From Micromonospora peucetia (GTDB taxonomy: Bacteria; Actinomycetota; Actinomycetes; Mycobacteriales; Micromonosporaceae): DNA of 64,000 nucleotides. The notes beneath the pieces are model-generated. The model saw only the letters and a program-made list of their open reading frames with translations, made no database searches and was not told the origin of the DNA. The stretch spans positions 7,130,001 to 7,194,000 of the forward strand of contig NZ_FMIC01000002.1 of NCBI RefSeq assembly GCF_900091625.1, read 5' to 3'. The translations under genes and the position numbers were made by a program. This document shows, one piece after another, positions 9,326 through 17,381 of the stretch (position 1 is the first letter of the stretch; every line of letters begins with the position of its first letter).

Positions 9326-9976
9326 CTACGGCTGGGGGACCAACGCCACCTCGTCCTGGGGTGGGCGGGGCAGCTCACAGGCGGCCCGGAGGGCGCCGAC
9401 GACGGCCGCTACGAGGCGGGGCACGTCGGCGGGTTCCAGGGGCACCCGGGCGACCGCGAGCCGCCAGTACAGCGGGCCGACGATCAGGTCCGTGGCGACC
9501 CGGTGGTCGAGGCCGGCGGCCAGTTCGCCGCGCGCCACCGCGCGGCTGATCAGCCGCTCCCCCATCGCCTGCTGGTAGGTGTGCAGGGCCTGCTGGAGGG
9601 TCTGCCCGATCTTCGGGTTACGGGCGGCCTCGGCCAGCAGGTCCGGGATGATCTGGGACGCCAACTTGTGGCGCAGCGCGCGTGACATGATCATGAATAC
9701 GAGTTCGAGGTCACCGGTGAGGCTGCCGGTGTCCGGAAGCTGGAGGCGCTGACCGGCGACCGACCCGACGATCTCCAGGACCAGATCCAGCTTCGAACTC
9801 CACCGACGGTAGACGGCGGCCTTGCTGACACCGGCCCGCCGGGCCACCGCCTCGATCGACAACCGTGCGTAGCCGACGACGGCGAGCTCGTGCATGACGG
9901 CATCCCGGATGGCGGTGGTGATGTCGTCTCGCAGCACCGCCGCGCCAGCCGGAGCGCGCCTCTTCTCGGTTGTCAC
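9326..9976 (-). CDS. TetR-family transcriptional regulator
   Basis: About 216 residues from the GTG at 9976 (an upstream ATG at 10030 would extend it but would place the start inside the palindrome region). The N-terminal helix-turn-helix is plain: LSIEAVARRAGVSKAAVYRR. The C-terminal ligand domain is helical (LISRAVARGELAAGLDHRVATD), of the type seen in TetR_C regulators of actinobacterial transport genes. It is divergent from the polysaccharide ABC exporter, with a near-perfect palindrome between them, so it probably represses that exporter and itself. The ligand is unknown, and the start is uncertain because no good Shine-Dalgarno precedes 9976. Confidence 0.88.
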   Translation of the reverse strand: MTTEKRRAPAGAAVLRDDITTAIRDAVMHELAVVGYARLSIEAVARRAGVSKAAVYRRWSSKLDLVLEIVGSVAGQRLQLPDTGSLTGDLELVFMIMSRALRHKLASQIIPDLLAEAARNPKIGQTLQQALHTYQQAMGERLISRAVARGELAAGLDHRVATDLIVGPLYWRLAVARVPLEPADVPRLVAAVVGALRAACELPRPPQDEVALVPQP

Positions 9977-10004
9977 GTGGAACAATGTAGCGCAGCGACG
10001 GAAC

Positions 10005-10024
10005 GGTTGCGTCCTGACGTAACC
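10005..10024. promoter_or_regulatory. Palindromic operator candidate between TetR gene and ABC exporter
   Basis: GGTTGCGTC-CT-GACGTAACC: nine-base arms matching at eight positions around a two-base centre. It lies in the 149-bp divergent intergenic region, 29 bases from the likely TetR start and 102 bases from the permease start, as expected of a TetR operator. Binding is inferred. Confidence 0.6.
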
Positions 10025-10125
10025 ATGCACTACCTTGCGTCCAGCGATCGGGCGGAGCGACCGGTTCCGCTCCTTCGTCCGTTGTCGCGCTCATCCCGCA
10101 CACCGAAAGATCGGAGCGCCTACCC

Positions 10126-11025
10126 ATGGCCCACACGGCGGTGGCCGACCCCGACTCAGGACTGACGCAGGCGCAACTCGCCGAGCGGTACGGCCTGAGC
10201 TTCGCCGGGGCAAGGCCCACTCTGGCCGCCTACGCGCGGCAGCTGTGGTCCTATCGACACTTCATCGCGGCGTACGCGAACGCCAAGGTCGTGGCGTCCT
10301 TCAGCACAGCCCGGCTGGGGCGGCTCTGGCAGGTACTGACACCGCTCACCAACGCGGCCGTCTACTTCTTCATCTTCGGTGTGATCCTGAACACCAAGGG
10401 TGGCATCGACAACTTCATCGCGTACCTCTGTGTCGGCCTCTTCGTCTTCAACTTCACCTCGGCTGCGGCCTCCGGCGGCGTTCAGGCCATCAGCGGCAAC
10501 CTGGGTCTGGTCCGGGCACTGCACTTCCCCCGGGCCGCCCTGCCGCTGGCGGTCACGCTGACCCAGCTCCAGCACCTGGTCACCGCCATGGTGGTGCTGA
10601 TCGGCATCGTGCTGGCCACCGGCGAGCCGATCACCGTCGAGTGGCTGCTGCTGATACCCGCGGTGGCCCTCCAGTCGATCTTCAACGCCGGGCTGGCGCT
10701 GGGGATGGCGCGGCTGGGCGCCAAGCTCACCGACCTCAGGCAGCTCATGCCGTTCGTCCTGCGCACCTGGATGTACGGCTCCGGCGTGCTCTACAGCATC
10801 GACAAGTTCGCCGAGAACCTGCCCAGTCCGGTGCTGGTCGAGATCGTGCACGCGAACCCCCTGCTGATCTACATCGAACTCATCCGGCACGCGCTGATGG
10901 AAGACGTCCCGCTCACCTCGTCGGCACCCCAGCTCTGGGCCATGGCGGCCATCTGGGCCGTCGTGATCGGCGTCGGCGGCTTCGTCTACTTCTGGCGCGG
11001 CGAACAGGAGTACGGCCGTGGCTGA
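10126..11025 (+). CDS. Polysaccharide/teichoic-acid ABC exporter, permease subunit
   Basis: 299 residues of the ABC-2 type (Wzm/TagG). A cytoplasmic N-terminus with YARQLWSYRHFIAAYANAK leads to LGRLWQVLTPLTNAAVYFFIFGVIL, the usual amphipathic interface and first helix. About six membrane helices follow, ending near VVIGVGGFVYFWRGEQEYGRG. It moves lipid-linked glycan or teichoic polymer across the plasma membrane together with the ATPase encoded next, whose start overlaps by 8 bases. The genes that follow (CDP-ribitol synthesis and polymerase) suggest the cargo is a polyol-phosphate wall polymer. Confidence 0.9.
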   Translation: MAHTAVADPDSGLTQAQLAERYGLSFAGARPTLAAYARQLWSYRHFIAAYANAKVVASFSTARLGRLWQVLTPLTNAAVYFFIFGVILNTKGGIDNFIAYLCVGLFVFNFTSAAASGGVQAISGNLGLVRALHFPRAALPLAVTLTQLQHLVTAMVVLIGIVLATGEPITVEWLLLIPAVALQSIFNAGLALGMARLGAKLTDLRQLMPFVLRTWMYGSGVLYSIDKFAENLPSPVLVEIVHANPLLIYIELIRHALMEDVPLTSSAPQLWAMAAIWAVVIGVGGFVYFWRGEQEYGRG

Positions 11026-11827
11026 CACCAGCACCCTCAACCGCTCCGCGACCACCACCCCCGACGGGCGGCGCATCCCCACCGTCGTCGTCGACGACGC
11101 GCACGTGATCTACCGGGTGCACGGCGGCGGAGGCGGCGGCAACACCCCGGTCGGCGCGCTACGGCGCCTGGTCACCCGGGTGCCCGCCCCCACCGTGCGG
11201 GAGATCCACGCGGTCAAGGGCGTCACCTTCACCGCCTACCGCGGCGAGGCGATCGGCCTCATCGGCAGCAACGGCTCGGGCAAGTCCACCCTGCTGCGGA
11301 CGATCGCCGGCCTGCTGCCGGTCAACAAGGGCGCCGTCTACGCCCAGGGGCAGCCGTCCCTGCTCGGTGTCAACGCCGCCCTGCTCAACGACCTCCCCGG
11401 CGAGCGGAACGTGACCCTGGGCCTGCTGGCCATGGGCCTGTCCCCGGAGGAGGTGCGCCGGCGGACGCCCGAGATCATCGAGTTCTCCGGGATCAACGAG
11501 CGGGGCGACTTCGCCTCGCTGCCGATGCGGACGTACTCCTCCGGCATGTCGGCACGGCTGCGCTTCGCCATCTCCTCGGCGAAGAACCACGACGTGCTGC
11601 TGATCGACGAGGCGCTGGCCACCGGCGACCGGAAGTTCCGCCGGCGCAGCGAGCAGCGGGTCCGCGAACTGCGCGAGGGCGCGGGCACGGTCTTCCTGGT
11701 CAGCCACCAGATCGGCACGATCCGGGAGACCTGCGAGCGGACCATCTGGCTGGAGTCGGGAGTGATCCGGGCGGACGGACCGACCAGCGACGTGGTCGCG
11801 CAGTACGAGGAGTACACCGCCAAGTAG
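11018..11827 (+). CDS. Polysaccharide/teichoic-acid ABC exporter, ATP-binding subunit
   Basis: 269 residues. It has Walker A GSNGSGKST at 83-91, a signature SSGMSARLRF around 174-183 (the S-S-G-M form typical of Wzt/TagH exporters rather than LSGGQ), Walker B VLLIDEA around 193-199 and an H-loop FLVSHQIG. The EIHAVKGVTFTAYRGEAIG lead-in is also TagH/Wzt-like. It lacks the extra C-terminal carbohydrate-binding domain of some Wzt proteins, so export probably does not depend on recognition of a chain-end cap. It is translationally linked to the permease gene. Confidence 0.92.
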   Translation: MADTSTLNRSATTTPDGRRIPTVVVDDAHVIYRVHGGGGGGNTPVGALRRLVTRVPAPTVREIHAVKGVTFTAYRGEAIGLIGSNGSGKSTLLRTIAGLLPVNKGAVYAQGQPSLLGVNAALLNDLPGERNVTLGLLAMGLSPEEVRRRTPEIIEFSGINERGDFASLPMRTYSSGMSARLRFAISSAKNHDVLLIDEALATGDRKFRRRSEQRVRELREGAGTVFLVSHQIGTIRETCERTIWLESGVIRADGPTSDVVAQYEEYTAK

Positions 11828-11832
11828 CCGGG

Positions 11833-11863
11833 CCGGACATCCCGACACGGGTGGGGTGTCCGG
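11833..11863 (+). terminator. Hairpin after the exporter ATPase gene
   Basis: CCGGACATCCC pairs with GGGGTGTCCGG (one G-U in RNA) around a short loop, 6 bases after the stop codon. It has no T-tract and the next gene is on the same strand, so termination may be partial. Confidence 0.45.
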
Positions 11864-12014
11864 TTCCGAGAGCTCCGGTTCGGCCGGGCGCTAAGGTCGT
11901 ACGATCGAGCGCCCGGCCGTTGCCGCACCGCCCGACGGCACCTGCCGAACGCCCTTCCGCGGGCGGCGTCGACAAGGTTCGACGGCACCGCTCGTGACAC
12001 CAGTGAGGCCCCGC

Positions 12015-13547
12015 ATGACACAGCAACCGACGACGGTGGCGGACGCCGCTCCGGATTCGTGGCGACCCTCCCGGACCGTGGCGGTGATCCTGGCCGGCGG
12101 CACCGGCACCCGGCTCGGCCTGGGCATCCCCAAGCAGCTCCTCAAGATCGCCGGCAAGCCGATCATCGAGCACACCCTCGCGGTCTTCGAGGCCGCCCCG
12201 GAGATCGACGAGATCATCGTGCTGATGGCCGCCGGTCACGTCGCCGACGCCGAACGGATCGTCGAGCAGGCCGGCTTCCGCAAGGTCACCAAGGTCGTCG
12301 AGGGCGGCGAGAGCCGCAACGCCACCACCCGTCTCGCCCTCGACACGATCGGTCCCGCCGACTGCAACATCCTCTTCCACGACGCGGTCCGCCCGCTGGT
12401 CAGCGGCCGGATCGTGCGCGAGTGCGTCAACGCGCTGTGGACGTACGCCGCCGTCGACGTGGCCATCCCGTCGGCCGACACGATCATCGAGGTCGACGCG
12501 GACGACTGCATCACCGGCATTCCGGTGCGCTCCCGGCTGCGACGGGGACAGACCCCGCAGGCGTTCCGCTCCGGCACCATCCGGGAGGCGTACCGGCGGG
12601 CCGAGGGCGACCCGGACTTCGCCGCCACGGACGACTGCGGCGTGGTGCTGCGCTACCTGCCCGGCACCCCGATCAAGGTGATCGACGGCGCCGACGAGAA
12701 CATCAAGGTGACCCATCCGGTCGACGTGCACCTCGCGGACAAGCTCTTCCAGCTCGCCGCCGCGCAGTCGCACCAGCTGGCCGACCACCGCGGCTACACC
12801 GAGGAACTGGCCGGCCGGACGATCGTGGTCTTCGGCGGCAGCTACGGCATCGGCCACGAGCTGGCCGAGCTGGCCACCCGCTTCGGCGCCCGGGTCTTCC
12901 CGGTGAGCCGGTCGGCCACCGGCACCCACGTGGAACGCGCCGAGGACGTCGAGGCGGCGCTGCGCACCGCCTACGAGGCGACCGGCCGGATCGACCACGT
13001 GGTGGTCACCGCCGGAATCCTGGAGAAGGGCGCCCTCGCCGAGATGGACGAGGAGACCATCGACCGGCTGATCCGGGTCAACGTCGTCGGCCCGGTGACC
13101 GTCGCCCGGCGGGCCCTGCCGTACCTCCAGCAGACCCGTGGGCACCTCCTGCTCTACACGTCCAGCTCCTACACCCGGGGCCGGGCCCGGTACGCCCTCT
13201 ACTCGGCGACCAAGGCGGGCCTGGTCAACCTGACGCAGGCGCTGGCCGACGAGTGGGGCGAATTCGGCGTACGGGTCAACTGCGTCAACCCCGAACGGAC
13301 CGCGACACCCATGCGTACCCGTGCCTTCGGGGAGGAACCGGCGGGCACCCTGCTGTCGGCGGAGGCGGTGGCGCAGGCGTCCCTGGACGTGTTGTTGTCC
13401 GACCTCACCGGCCAGGTGATCGACGTACGCCGGTCCGCCGACGACCCGGCGCGGGAGGTGCGCGCGGCGGTGGTCCCCGCGCAGCCCGGCGGCCCGGCCG
13501 ACGGCACCGGCACGGCAGCGGCGGGAGCGGAACAGCATGCGTGGTGA
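12015..13547 (+). CDS. Fused ribitol-5-phosphate cytidylyltransferase / ribulose-5-phosphate reductase (CDP-ribitol synthase)
   Basis: 510 residues from ATG 12015, preceded by GTGAGG; an upstream in-frame GTG at 11994 is less likely. Residues about 22-245 form an IspD/TarI-type cytidylyltransferase (LAGGTGTRLGLGIPKQLL, FHDAVRPLV, RGQTPQAFR). Residues about 268-490 form a short-chain dehydrogenase (VFGGSYGIGHE nucleotide loop, catalytic YSATK, and NPERTATPM). The same fusion order is known in Haemophilus Bcs1/Acs1, which reduces ribulose-5-phosphate and activates the product to CDP-ribitol. Here it would feed the polymerase encoded next (11-base overlap). A different pentitol or tetritol is possible. 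Confidence 0.85.
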   Translation: MTQQPTTVADAAPDSWRPSRTVAVILAGGTGTRLGLGIPKQLLKIAGKPIIEHTLAVFEAAPEIDEIIVLMAAGHVADAERIVEQAGFRKVTKVVEGGESRNATTRLALDTIGPADCNILFHDAVRPLVSGRIVRECVNALWTYAAVDVAIPSADTIIEVDADDCITGIPVRSRLRRGQTPQAFRSGTIREAYRRAEGDPDFAATDDCGVVLRYLPGTPIKVIDGADENIKVTHPVDVHLADKLFQLAAAQSHQLADHRGYTEELAGRTIVVFGGSYGIGHELAELATRFGARVFPVSRSATGTHVERAEDVEAALRTAYEATGRIDHVVVTAGILEKGALAEMDEETIDRLIRVNVVGPVTVARRALPYLQQTRGHLLLYTSSSYTRGRARYALYSATKAGLVNLTQALADEWGEFGVRVNCVNPERTATPMRTRAFGEEPAGTLLSAEAVAQASLDVLLSDLTGQVIDVRRSADDPAREVRAAVVPAQPGGPADGTGTAAAGAEQHAW

Positions 13548-15246
13548 CCTCGTCCGGAAGCTGGCCGCCCGGGGCCTGGCCACGGGCCTGGCCGTGTCGG
13601 CCTTCCTCGTCCTCGCGCTGACCGGGGCGACCGGCTGGGGCCTGGGCCTCGCGGTGGCCGCCCTCGCCGCGGCCGGCTGGGAGCGCCGCGTCCGCCCCGG
13701 CGCCGACAACGTCGCCGAGACCGTCCTGGTCGCGGCGGGGGTCCTGGTCGGGTACGCCCGGCGGCTCGACGCCGGATTCGACCCCGTGTTGGCCGCCACC
13801 GCGCTGGTGCTGCTGGGGCTGGTCCTGCTCGCGGGTCCGGTGCGCGAGGCCGCCAACCTGGAGGTCCGGACGGCCAATCTGCCGGTGCGGTCCTGGACCC
13901 CGCTGGTCGCCGCGCGGCTGGGCGACGCGCTGTCGGTGCTGCTCGCCGTGGTGGCGGTGGCCGCCGTGGCAACCCTGCCGGCCGGCGTCGCCCTCGCGGC
14001 CGTCCTGCTGGTCGGCGCCGCCGCCGGCGCGGTCGCGCTGGACCTGGCGCGACGGCGGTTCCGGCCGTCGGCCGGCGGCTCGGCGGTCTCCCGCGCGCTG
14101 CGCCGGCACCAGCCCGAGTTCCTGCTCCACTTCTCCGCGCCGCCCGGCTCGGAATACCAGGTCACCATGTGGTTGCCGTACCTGGAACGGATCGGCCGGC
14201 CGTTCCTGGTGATGCTGCGCGAGCCGGACTTCCTGCCCGCCGTCGCGGCGGCCACCAGCGCGCCGGTGGTCTACTGCCCCACCACGAAGGCGATGGACGA
14301 GGCACTGGTGCCGAGCCTGCGGGTGGCGTTCTACGTCAACCACGGCGCCAAGAACAGCCACTGCATCCGGTTCACCCAGCTGACCCACGTCCAGCTGCAC
14401 CACGGCGACAGCGACAAGGCCCCCAGCGCCAACCCCGTCTCGGCGATCTTCGACCGGATCTTCGTCGCCGGCCGGGCGGCGATCGACCGGTACGCCCGCG
14501 CCGGGGTGGACATCCCGGCGGAGAAGTTCGTCATCGTCGGCCGCCCCCAGGTCGAGTCGATCGAGGTACGCCCGGGGCAGGTGCCCGCCCGGGCCAACCC
14601 GACCGTGCTCTACACGCCGACCTGGACCGGGCACAACGCGGACGCCAACTACTGCTCCCTGCCGGTGGCCGAGGCGCTGCTGCGCCGGCTGCTCGACCGG
14701 GGCGCCACGGTGATCCTGCGGGCCCACCCGTACACCTCGCAGAACCCGGCCTCGGCCCGGCAGTTGGGCCGGTTGACCGAACTGCTCGCCGCGGACCGGT
14801 CCCGTACCGGCCGGCGGCACGTTTTCGGTGCCGCCGCCAGCCGCGAGCTGACCCTGACCGAGTGCGTGAACCGCTCCGACGCGCTGGTCTCCGACGTCTC
14901 CGGGGTGATCTCCGACTACCTCTTCTCGGGCAAGCCGTACGCGGTGACCGACATGGTGGACTCCGGCGACCGGTTCCCCGAGCAGTTCCCGCTCGCCGGG
15001 TCGGGCTACGTCCTGCGCCGGGACATGTCGAACGTGGACGAGGTGCTGGAGCGGTTGCTCGACAGCGATCCGCTGGCCGAGACCCGGTGGGCCACCCGGA
15101 GCCGCTACCTGGGCGACTTCCCGGCCGACTCGTACGCCGAGGGGTTCCTGGGCGCCGCCCGCCACGAGCTCGACGCCGGTCGTCCGGTGCCCGCGCCCCG
15201 GACGGCCGGCGGGCCGAACCCCGCCGCGCTCTCCCCCACGCCCTGA
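13537..15246 (+). CDS. TagF/TarL-like CDP-polyol phosphotransferase with membrane N-terminus
   Basis: 569 residues. Residues 1 to about 180 are strongly hydrophobic with several membrane spans (GLAVSAFLVLALTGATGWG, LAATALVLLGLVLLAG, LSVLLAVVAVAAVATL). Residues about 190-550 form a CDP-glycerol/CDP-ribitol glycerophosphotransferase domain: FYVNHGAKNSHCIRF, LHHGDSDKAP, TVLYTPTWTGHN, VILRAHPYTS and ALVSDVSGVISDYLFSGKPY. It polymerises polyol-phosphate onto a lipid-linked primer at the membrane. Most TagF enzymes attach peripherally, so the multi-span N-terminal module is unusual. The overlap with the CDP-ribitol synthase gene suggests it uses CDP-ribitol. Confidence 0.88.
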   Translation: MRGDLVRKLAARGLATGLAVSAFLVLALTGATGWGLGLAVAALAAAGWERRVRPGADNVAETVLVAAGVLVGYARRLDAGFDPVLAATALVLLGLVLLAGPVREAANLEVRTANLPVRSWTPLVAARLGDALSVLLAVVAVAAVATLPAGVALAAVLLVGAAAGAVALDLARRRFRPSAGGSAVSRALRRHQPEFLLHFSAPPGSEYQVTMWLPYLERIGRPFLVMLREPDFLPAVAAATSAPVVYCPTTKAMDEALVPSLRVAFYVNHGAKNSHCIRFTQLTHVQLHHGDSDKAPSANPVSAIFDRIFVAGRAAIDRYARAGVDIPAEKFVIVGRPQVESIEVRPGQVPARANPTVLYTPTWTGHNADANYCSLPVAEALLRRLLDRGATVILRAHPYTSQNPASARQLGRLTELLAADRSRTGRRHVFGAAASRELTLTECVNRSDALVSDVSGVISDYLFSGKPYAVTDMVDSGDRFPEQFPLAGSGYVLRRDMSNVDEVLERLLDSDPLAETRWATRSRYLGDFPADSYAEGFLGAARHELDAGRPVPAPRTAGGPNPAALSPTP

Positions 15247-15253
15247 GCCCGAC

Positions 15254-15285
15254 GTGCGGCCTGCCCCCGTCCGGCCCGGCCGCAC
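15254..15285. terminator. Hairpin between convergent genes
   Basis: GTGCGGCC and GGCCGCAC arms flank a C-rich loop in the 68-bp gap between the polymerase gene and the convergent hydrolase gene. CCCGAC/GTCGGG outside them can extend the stem with a bulge. Confidence 0.5.
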
Positions 15286-15314
15286 GCGAGGTCGGGTGGG
15301 CGGGGGAACCTGGT

Positions 15315-16058
15315 TCAGCGGTACGGTTCGACGAGCTCCAGGACCGCCTCGGGGTCCTCGACGTGGGCGTTGTGCCCCAGGCCGGGCAGGGTGGCGACCG
15401 GCACGCCCAATTCCTTGAGCTGCGCGTCGGTGACCATGGGGTCGTGCTCGCCGCGGGCCAGCAGCACCGGCACGTCGGTCGCCGCCAGCAGGGCGGGCAG
15501 GTCCGGCTCGCCCACGCCGAACCCGGCCGGGTCCATCGCCAGCCGCCAGCGGCCGTCGACCTGCCGCAGCCCGGCCTCCACGACGGGATCCTCCGGGGCG
15601 AAGAGCCCCGTCAGGCCGGCCACCCGCAGGTAGCGGCGGGCCGCCTCGTCCCGGCTGGCGAACCAGGTCACCGGCCGGGCGGCCAACTCGCCCGCCTTGG
15701 CCAGCTCCGCCGGGGACCAGACCGCCTTGATGCCGATTCCGACCACGGCGTCGACCGGCAACCCGGCGCTGCGGGCAGCCAGCGCCAGCCCGACCACCCC
15801 GCCGAGGGAGTGCCCCAGCACGACGAACCGGCCCCCCGCCGCGAGCCCCGTGCCGATCCGCGCGGCCAGCTCCGGGAACGAGTACGCCAGCAGTGGCGGC
15901 GACCAGCCGTGGCCGGCGAGGTCTGGCGCCAGCCACCGCCCCGACCACCGACGCTCCAGCAGCGGCGCCCAGGGCAGCCACACGTCGCCGGTCGCGCCCA
16001 TGCCGTGCAGCAGGAGAAGCACCCGCCGGTCGTCCCGGTCACCCGATTCGTCGACCAT
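15315..16058 (-). CDS. Alpha/beta-hydrolase
   Basis: 247 residues with a full alpha/beta-hydrolase fold. LLLLHGMGATGDVW forms the oxyanion loop, VVLGHSLGG holds the nucleophile serine (about S84), LLARGEHDPMVTD the acid, and PGLGHNAHVEDPE the catalytic histidine. It has no signal peptide, so it is probably cytoplasmic. The substrate cannot be predicted; esterases, haloperoxidase-like enzymes and MenH-like enzymes share these motifs. It stands alone between the wall-polymer locus and the riboswitch-controlled peptidase gene and is probably monocistronic. Confidence 0.85.
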   Translation of the reverse strand: MVDESGDRDDRRVLLLLHGMGATGDVWLPWAPLLERRWSGRWLAPDLAGHGWSPPLLAYSFPELAARIGTGLAAGGRFVVLGHSLGGVVGLALAARSAGLPVDAVVGIGIKAVWSPAELAKAGELAARPVTWFASRDEAARRYLRVAGLTGLFAPEDPVVEAGLRQVDGRWRLAMDPAGFGVGEPDLPALLAATDVPVLLARGEHDPMVTDAQLKELGVPVATLPGLGHNAHVEDPEAVLELVEPYR

Positions 16059-16110
16059 GGGCGCAGTGTGCCACCACGGGGCGGCACCGGCGAGGGCCGT
16101 GACCCGGACA

Positions 16111-16160
16111 CGACATCGGGCGCCGGCCCCCGGGGTGGGGAGCCGACGCCCGACGGTGTC
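16111..16160 (-). terminator. Long GC hairpin downstream of the C39 peptidase gene
   Basis: CGGGCGCCGGCCCC pairs imperfectly with GGGGAGCCGACGCCCG, just past the stop codon of the leftward peptidase gene. It lies where a terminator for that riboswitch-controlled transcript would be expected. Confidence 0.45.
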
Positions 16161-16168
16161 GATGTCGG

Positions 16169-17002
16169 TCAGGCGGAGTAGCCGCGGGTGGCGGCCCAGT
16201 TCGCCAGGGCGATGGTGCTCATCCAGTACGACGCGGTCGCCGGGTTCGCCGAGTCGGCGATCTTCACCAGCTTCCCCTCGTCCTGGTAGCCCACGACAGC
16301 GACGTAGTGGCCGCCGGGGAACGAGTGCCAGCCGCCGTCGGTGTCCGTGGCGCTGCCGGCCACGTTCACCACGACGCCCCGCGCGTCGGTGATGGCCGCG
16401 ACCACGTCGGCCTGGAGCCGATCCATCTGGGCCGGGGTGGCGGAACCGCCCGGGATCATCCGGGTCCGGTACGGGTCACCCTTCACCGTCGCGTTCAGCA
16501 CGCGGGTGGTGTCCTCGGCCGAGTCGGTGCCCATCTCGTCGGTGCCCAGCTGGGCGCCGAGGGCATCCTGGCTGCGCGCGATGCCGGCGGCGCTGAGGGC
16601 GTTCCGGACGGCGGCCGGACCGCAGTTGTAGAAGGTGGTCTGGGCCTGGTAGTCGTACTTCAGGGTCTTGGCCGCCGGCGGCTTCGGCGCCTCCGGCTTA
16701 CGGGTCAGGTCCGGATCCGGGGCGGCGCTGGTGGCGCTGGCCGACGGGGCGGCGCTGGACGCGGCCGGGGCGGCGCTGGACGGGGCGGTCGCGACCCGGG
16801 CCTGGCTGCGCGAGGCGGCGGTGTCGTCCCGCAGCTCGGTCGCGGCCACCGGGGCCTGCGCGGCGGCGGGGGCCTCGTCGGCTCCGGCCAGCAGTGCGCC
16901 GGTGCCCGACGCCAGCACGAGCGCAGCGGCAGACGCGGCGGCCAACTGGTAGGGACGCTCGGACGCGAGACGACGTAGCTGTCGCTTGAGGTGGTGCTTC
17001 AC
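16169..17002 (-). CDS. Secreted C39-type (papain-fold) peptidase
   Basis: 277 residues from GTG 17002, which has a strong GGAGGAAA seven bases upstream. Residues 1-16 are basic, and a hydrophobic Ala-rich export segment covers about 17-40. An Ala/Ser/Pro-rich linker (about 45-112) resembles those of wall-spanning proteins. The catalytic domain shows NCGPAAVRNAL (Cys127), GGHYVAVVGY (His232) and KIADSANP (Asp250), the C39-like Cys-His-Asp triad. It probably cleaves peptides at the cell surface. The transcript begins with a c-di-AMP riboswitch, tying it to wall homeostasis. No wall-hydrolase domain is recognisable, so the wall substrate is inferred from regulation only. Confidence 0.85.
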   Translation of the reverse strand: MKHHLKRQLRRLASERPYQLAAASAAALVLASGTGALLAGADEAPAAAQAPVAATELRDDTAASRSQARVATAPSSAAPAASSAAPSASATSAAPDPDLTRKPEAPKPPAAKTLKYDYQAQTTFYNCGPAAVRNALSAAGIARSQDALGAQLGTDEMGTDSAEDTTRVLNATVKGDPYRTRMIPGGSATPAQMDRLQADVVAAITDARGVVVNVAGSATDTDGGWHSFPGGHYVAVVGYQDEGKLVKIADSANPATASYWMSTIALANWAATRGYSA

Positions 17003-17034
17003 AGTTTCCTCCACGGGCTCGGGGGTGAGCGGCC

Positions 17035-17066
17035 GTCGGTCCGCACCGAAGGCAGGGCGGACCGAC
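17035..17066 (-). promoter_or_regulatory. Hairpin in the leader before the peptidase gene
   Basis: Perfect 10-bp arms GTCGGTCCGC/GCGGACCGAC lie between the short ORF and the peptidase start. They could be an attenuator stem or a translation-modulating hairpin; there is no T-tract. Confidence 0.4.
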
Positions 17067-17148
17067 CGCGCGGACGGCAGTCCGGACGGGTGGTGGACCA
17101 CTCAGGGGATGCGCCCGGGATGCCGGGCGACGGACGGTGACCGGTGGA

Positions 17149-17235
17149 TCAGCTCGTGGCCTGCGGGCGTACGAGCGCGGGCACCGCGGTGCCGTGGAGA
17201 CGGCGGAACAACCGAGAGGTGGGTGGGTGCTGCAC
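17149..17235 (-). CDS. 28-residue ORF directly behind the riboswitch
   Basis: A GTG start at 17235 with AAGGAG ten bases upstream begins VQHPPTSRLFRRLHG and ends ALVRPQATS. The product is basic and has no membrane helix. The Shine-Dalgarno lies only about 15 bases beyond the riboswitch's closing stem, so ligand binding could control it directly. It lies 146 bases before the peptidase gene on the same predicted transcript. It may be a translated leader that transmits the riboswitch state, or a small protein. Coding status rests on the ribosome site and position only. Confidence 0.5.
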   Translation of the reverse strand: MQHPPTSRLFRRLHGTAVPALVRPQATS

Positions 17236-17258
17236 GAGGATGAAACTCCTTCCGACAC

Positions 17259-17381
17259 CGCCGACCGGGTTAGCTGACGGATTCGGGCGGGAAGAACGCC
17301 CTACCACGGGCCTGCGGCCCACGGATTCACCCCACAAGCACTGGGTCCCCGGTTCGTCGTTCACGATTAGGCGGGTCGGCG
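17259..17381 (-). ncRNA. ydaO/yuaA-type c-di-AMP riboswitch
   Basis: Read on the minus strand, it has the family's invariant blocks in order: GGGGACCCA (17342-17350), GGGGTGAATCCG (17322-17333), a GGGCCGCAGGCCC hairpin, CTTCCCGCCC, then GAATCCGTCAGCTAACC (17268-17284). The outer stem is closed by CGCCGACC (17374-17381) pairing with GGTCGGCG (17259-17266). In actinobacteria this class usually turns off expression of resuscitation factors and wall hydrolases when c-di-AMP is high. Here it precedes a 28-codon ORF and a secreted C39-type peptidase. Confidence 0.93.

Noticed and set aside
11700..14255. Very long open frame (851 codons) on the minus strand opposite the exporter ATPase, CDP-ribitol synthase and polymerase genes
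   Set aside because: Its composition is Arg/Ala/Gly/Pro shadow sequence from high-GC third positions, with no domain; the plus-strand genes show clear catalytic motifs.
13405..15981. 858-codon minus-strand frame overlapping the TagF-like and alpha/beta-hydrolase genes
   Set aside because: Shadow frame: its proteins have no motif, while both real genes here have full active sites.
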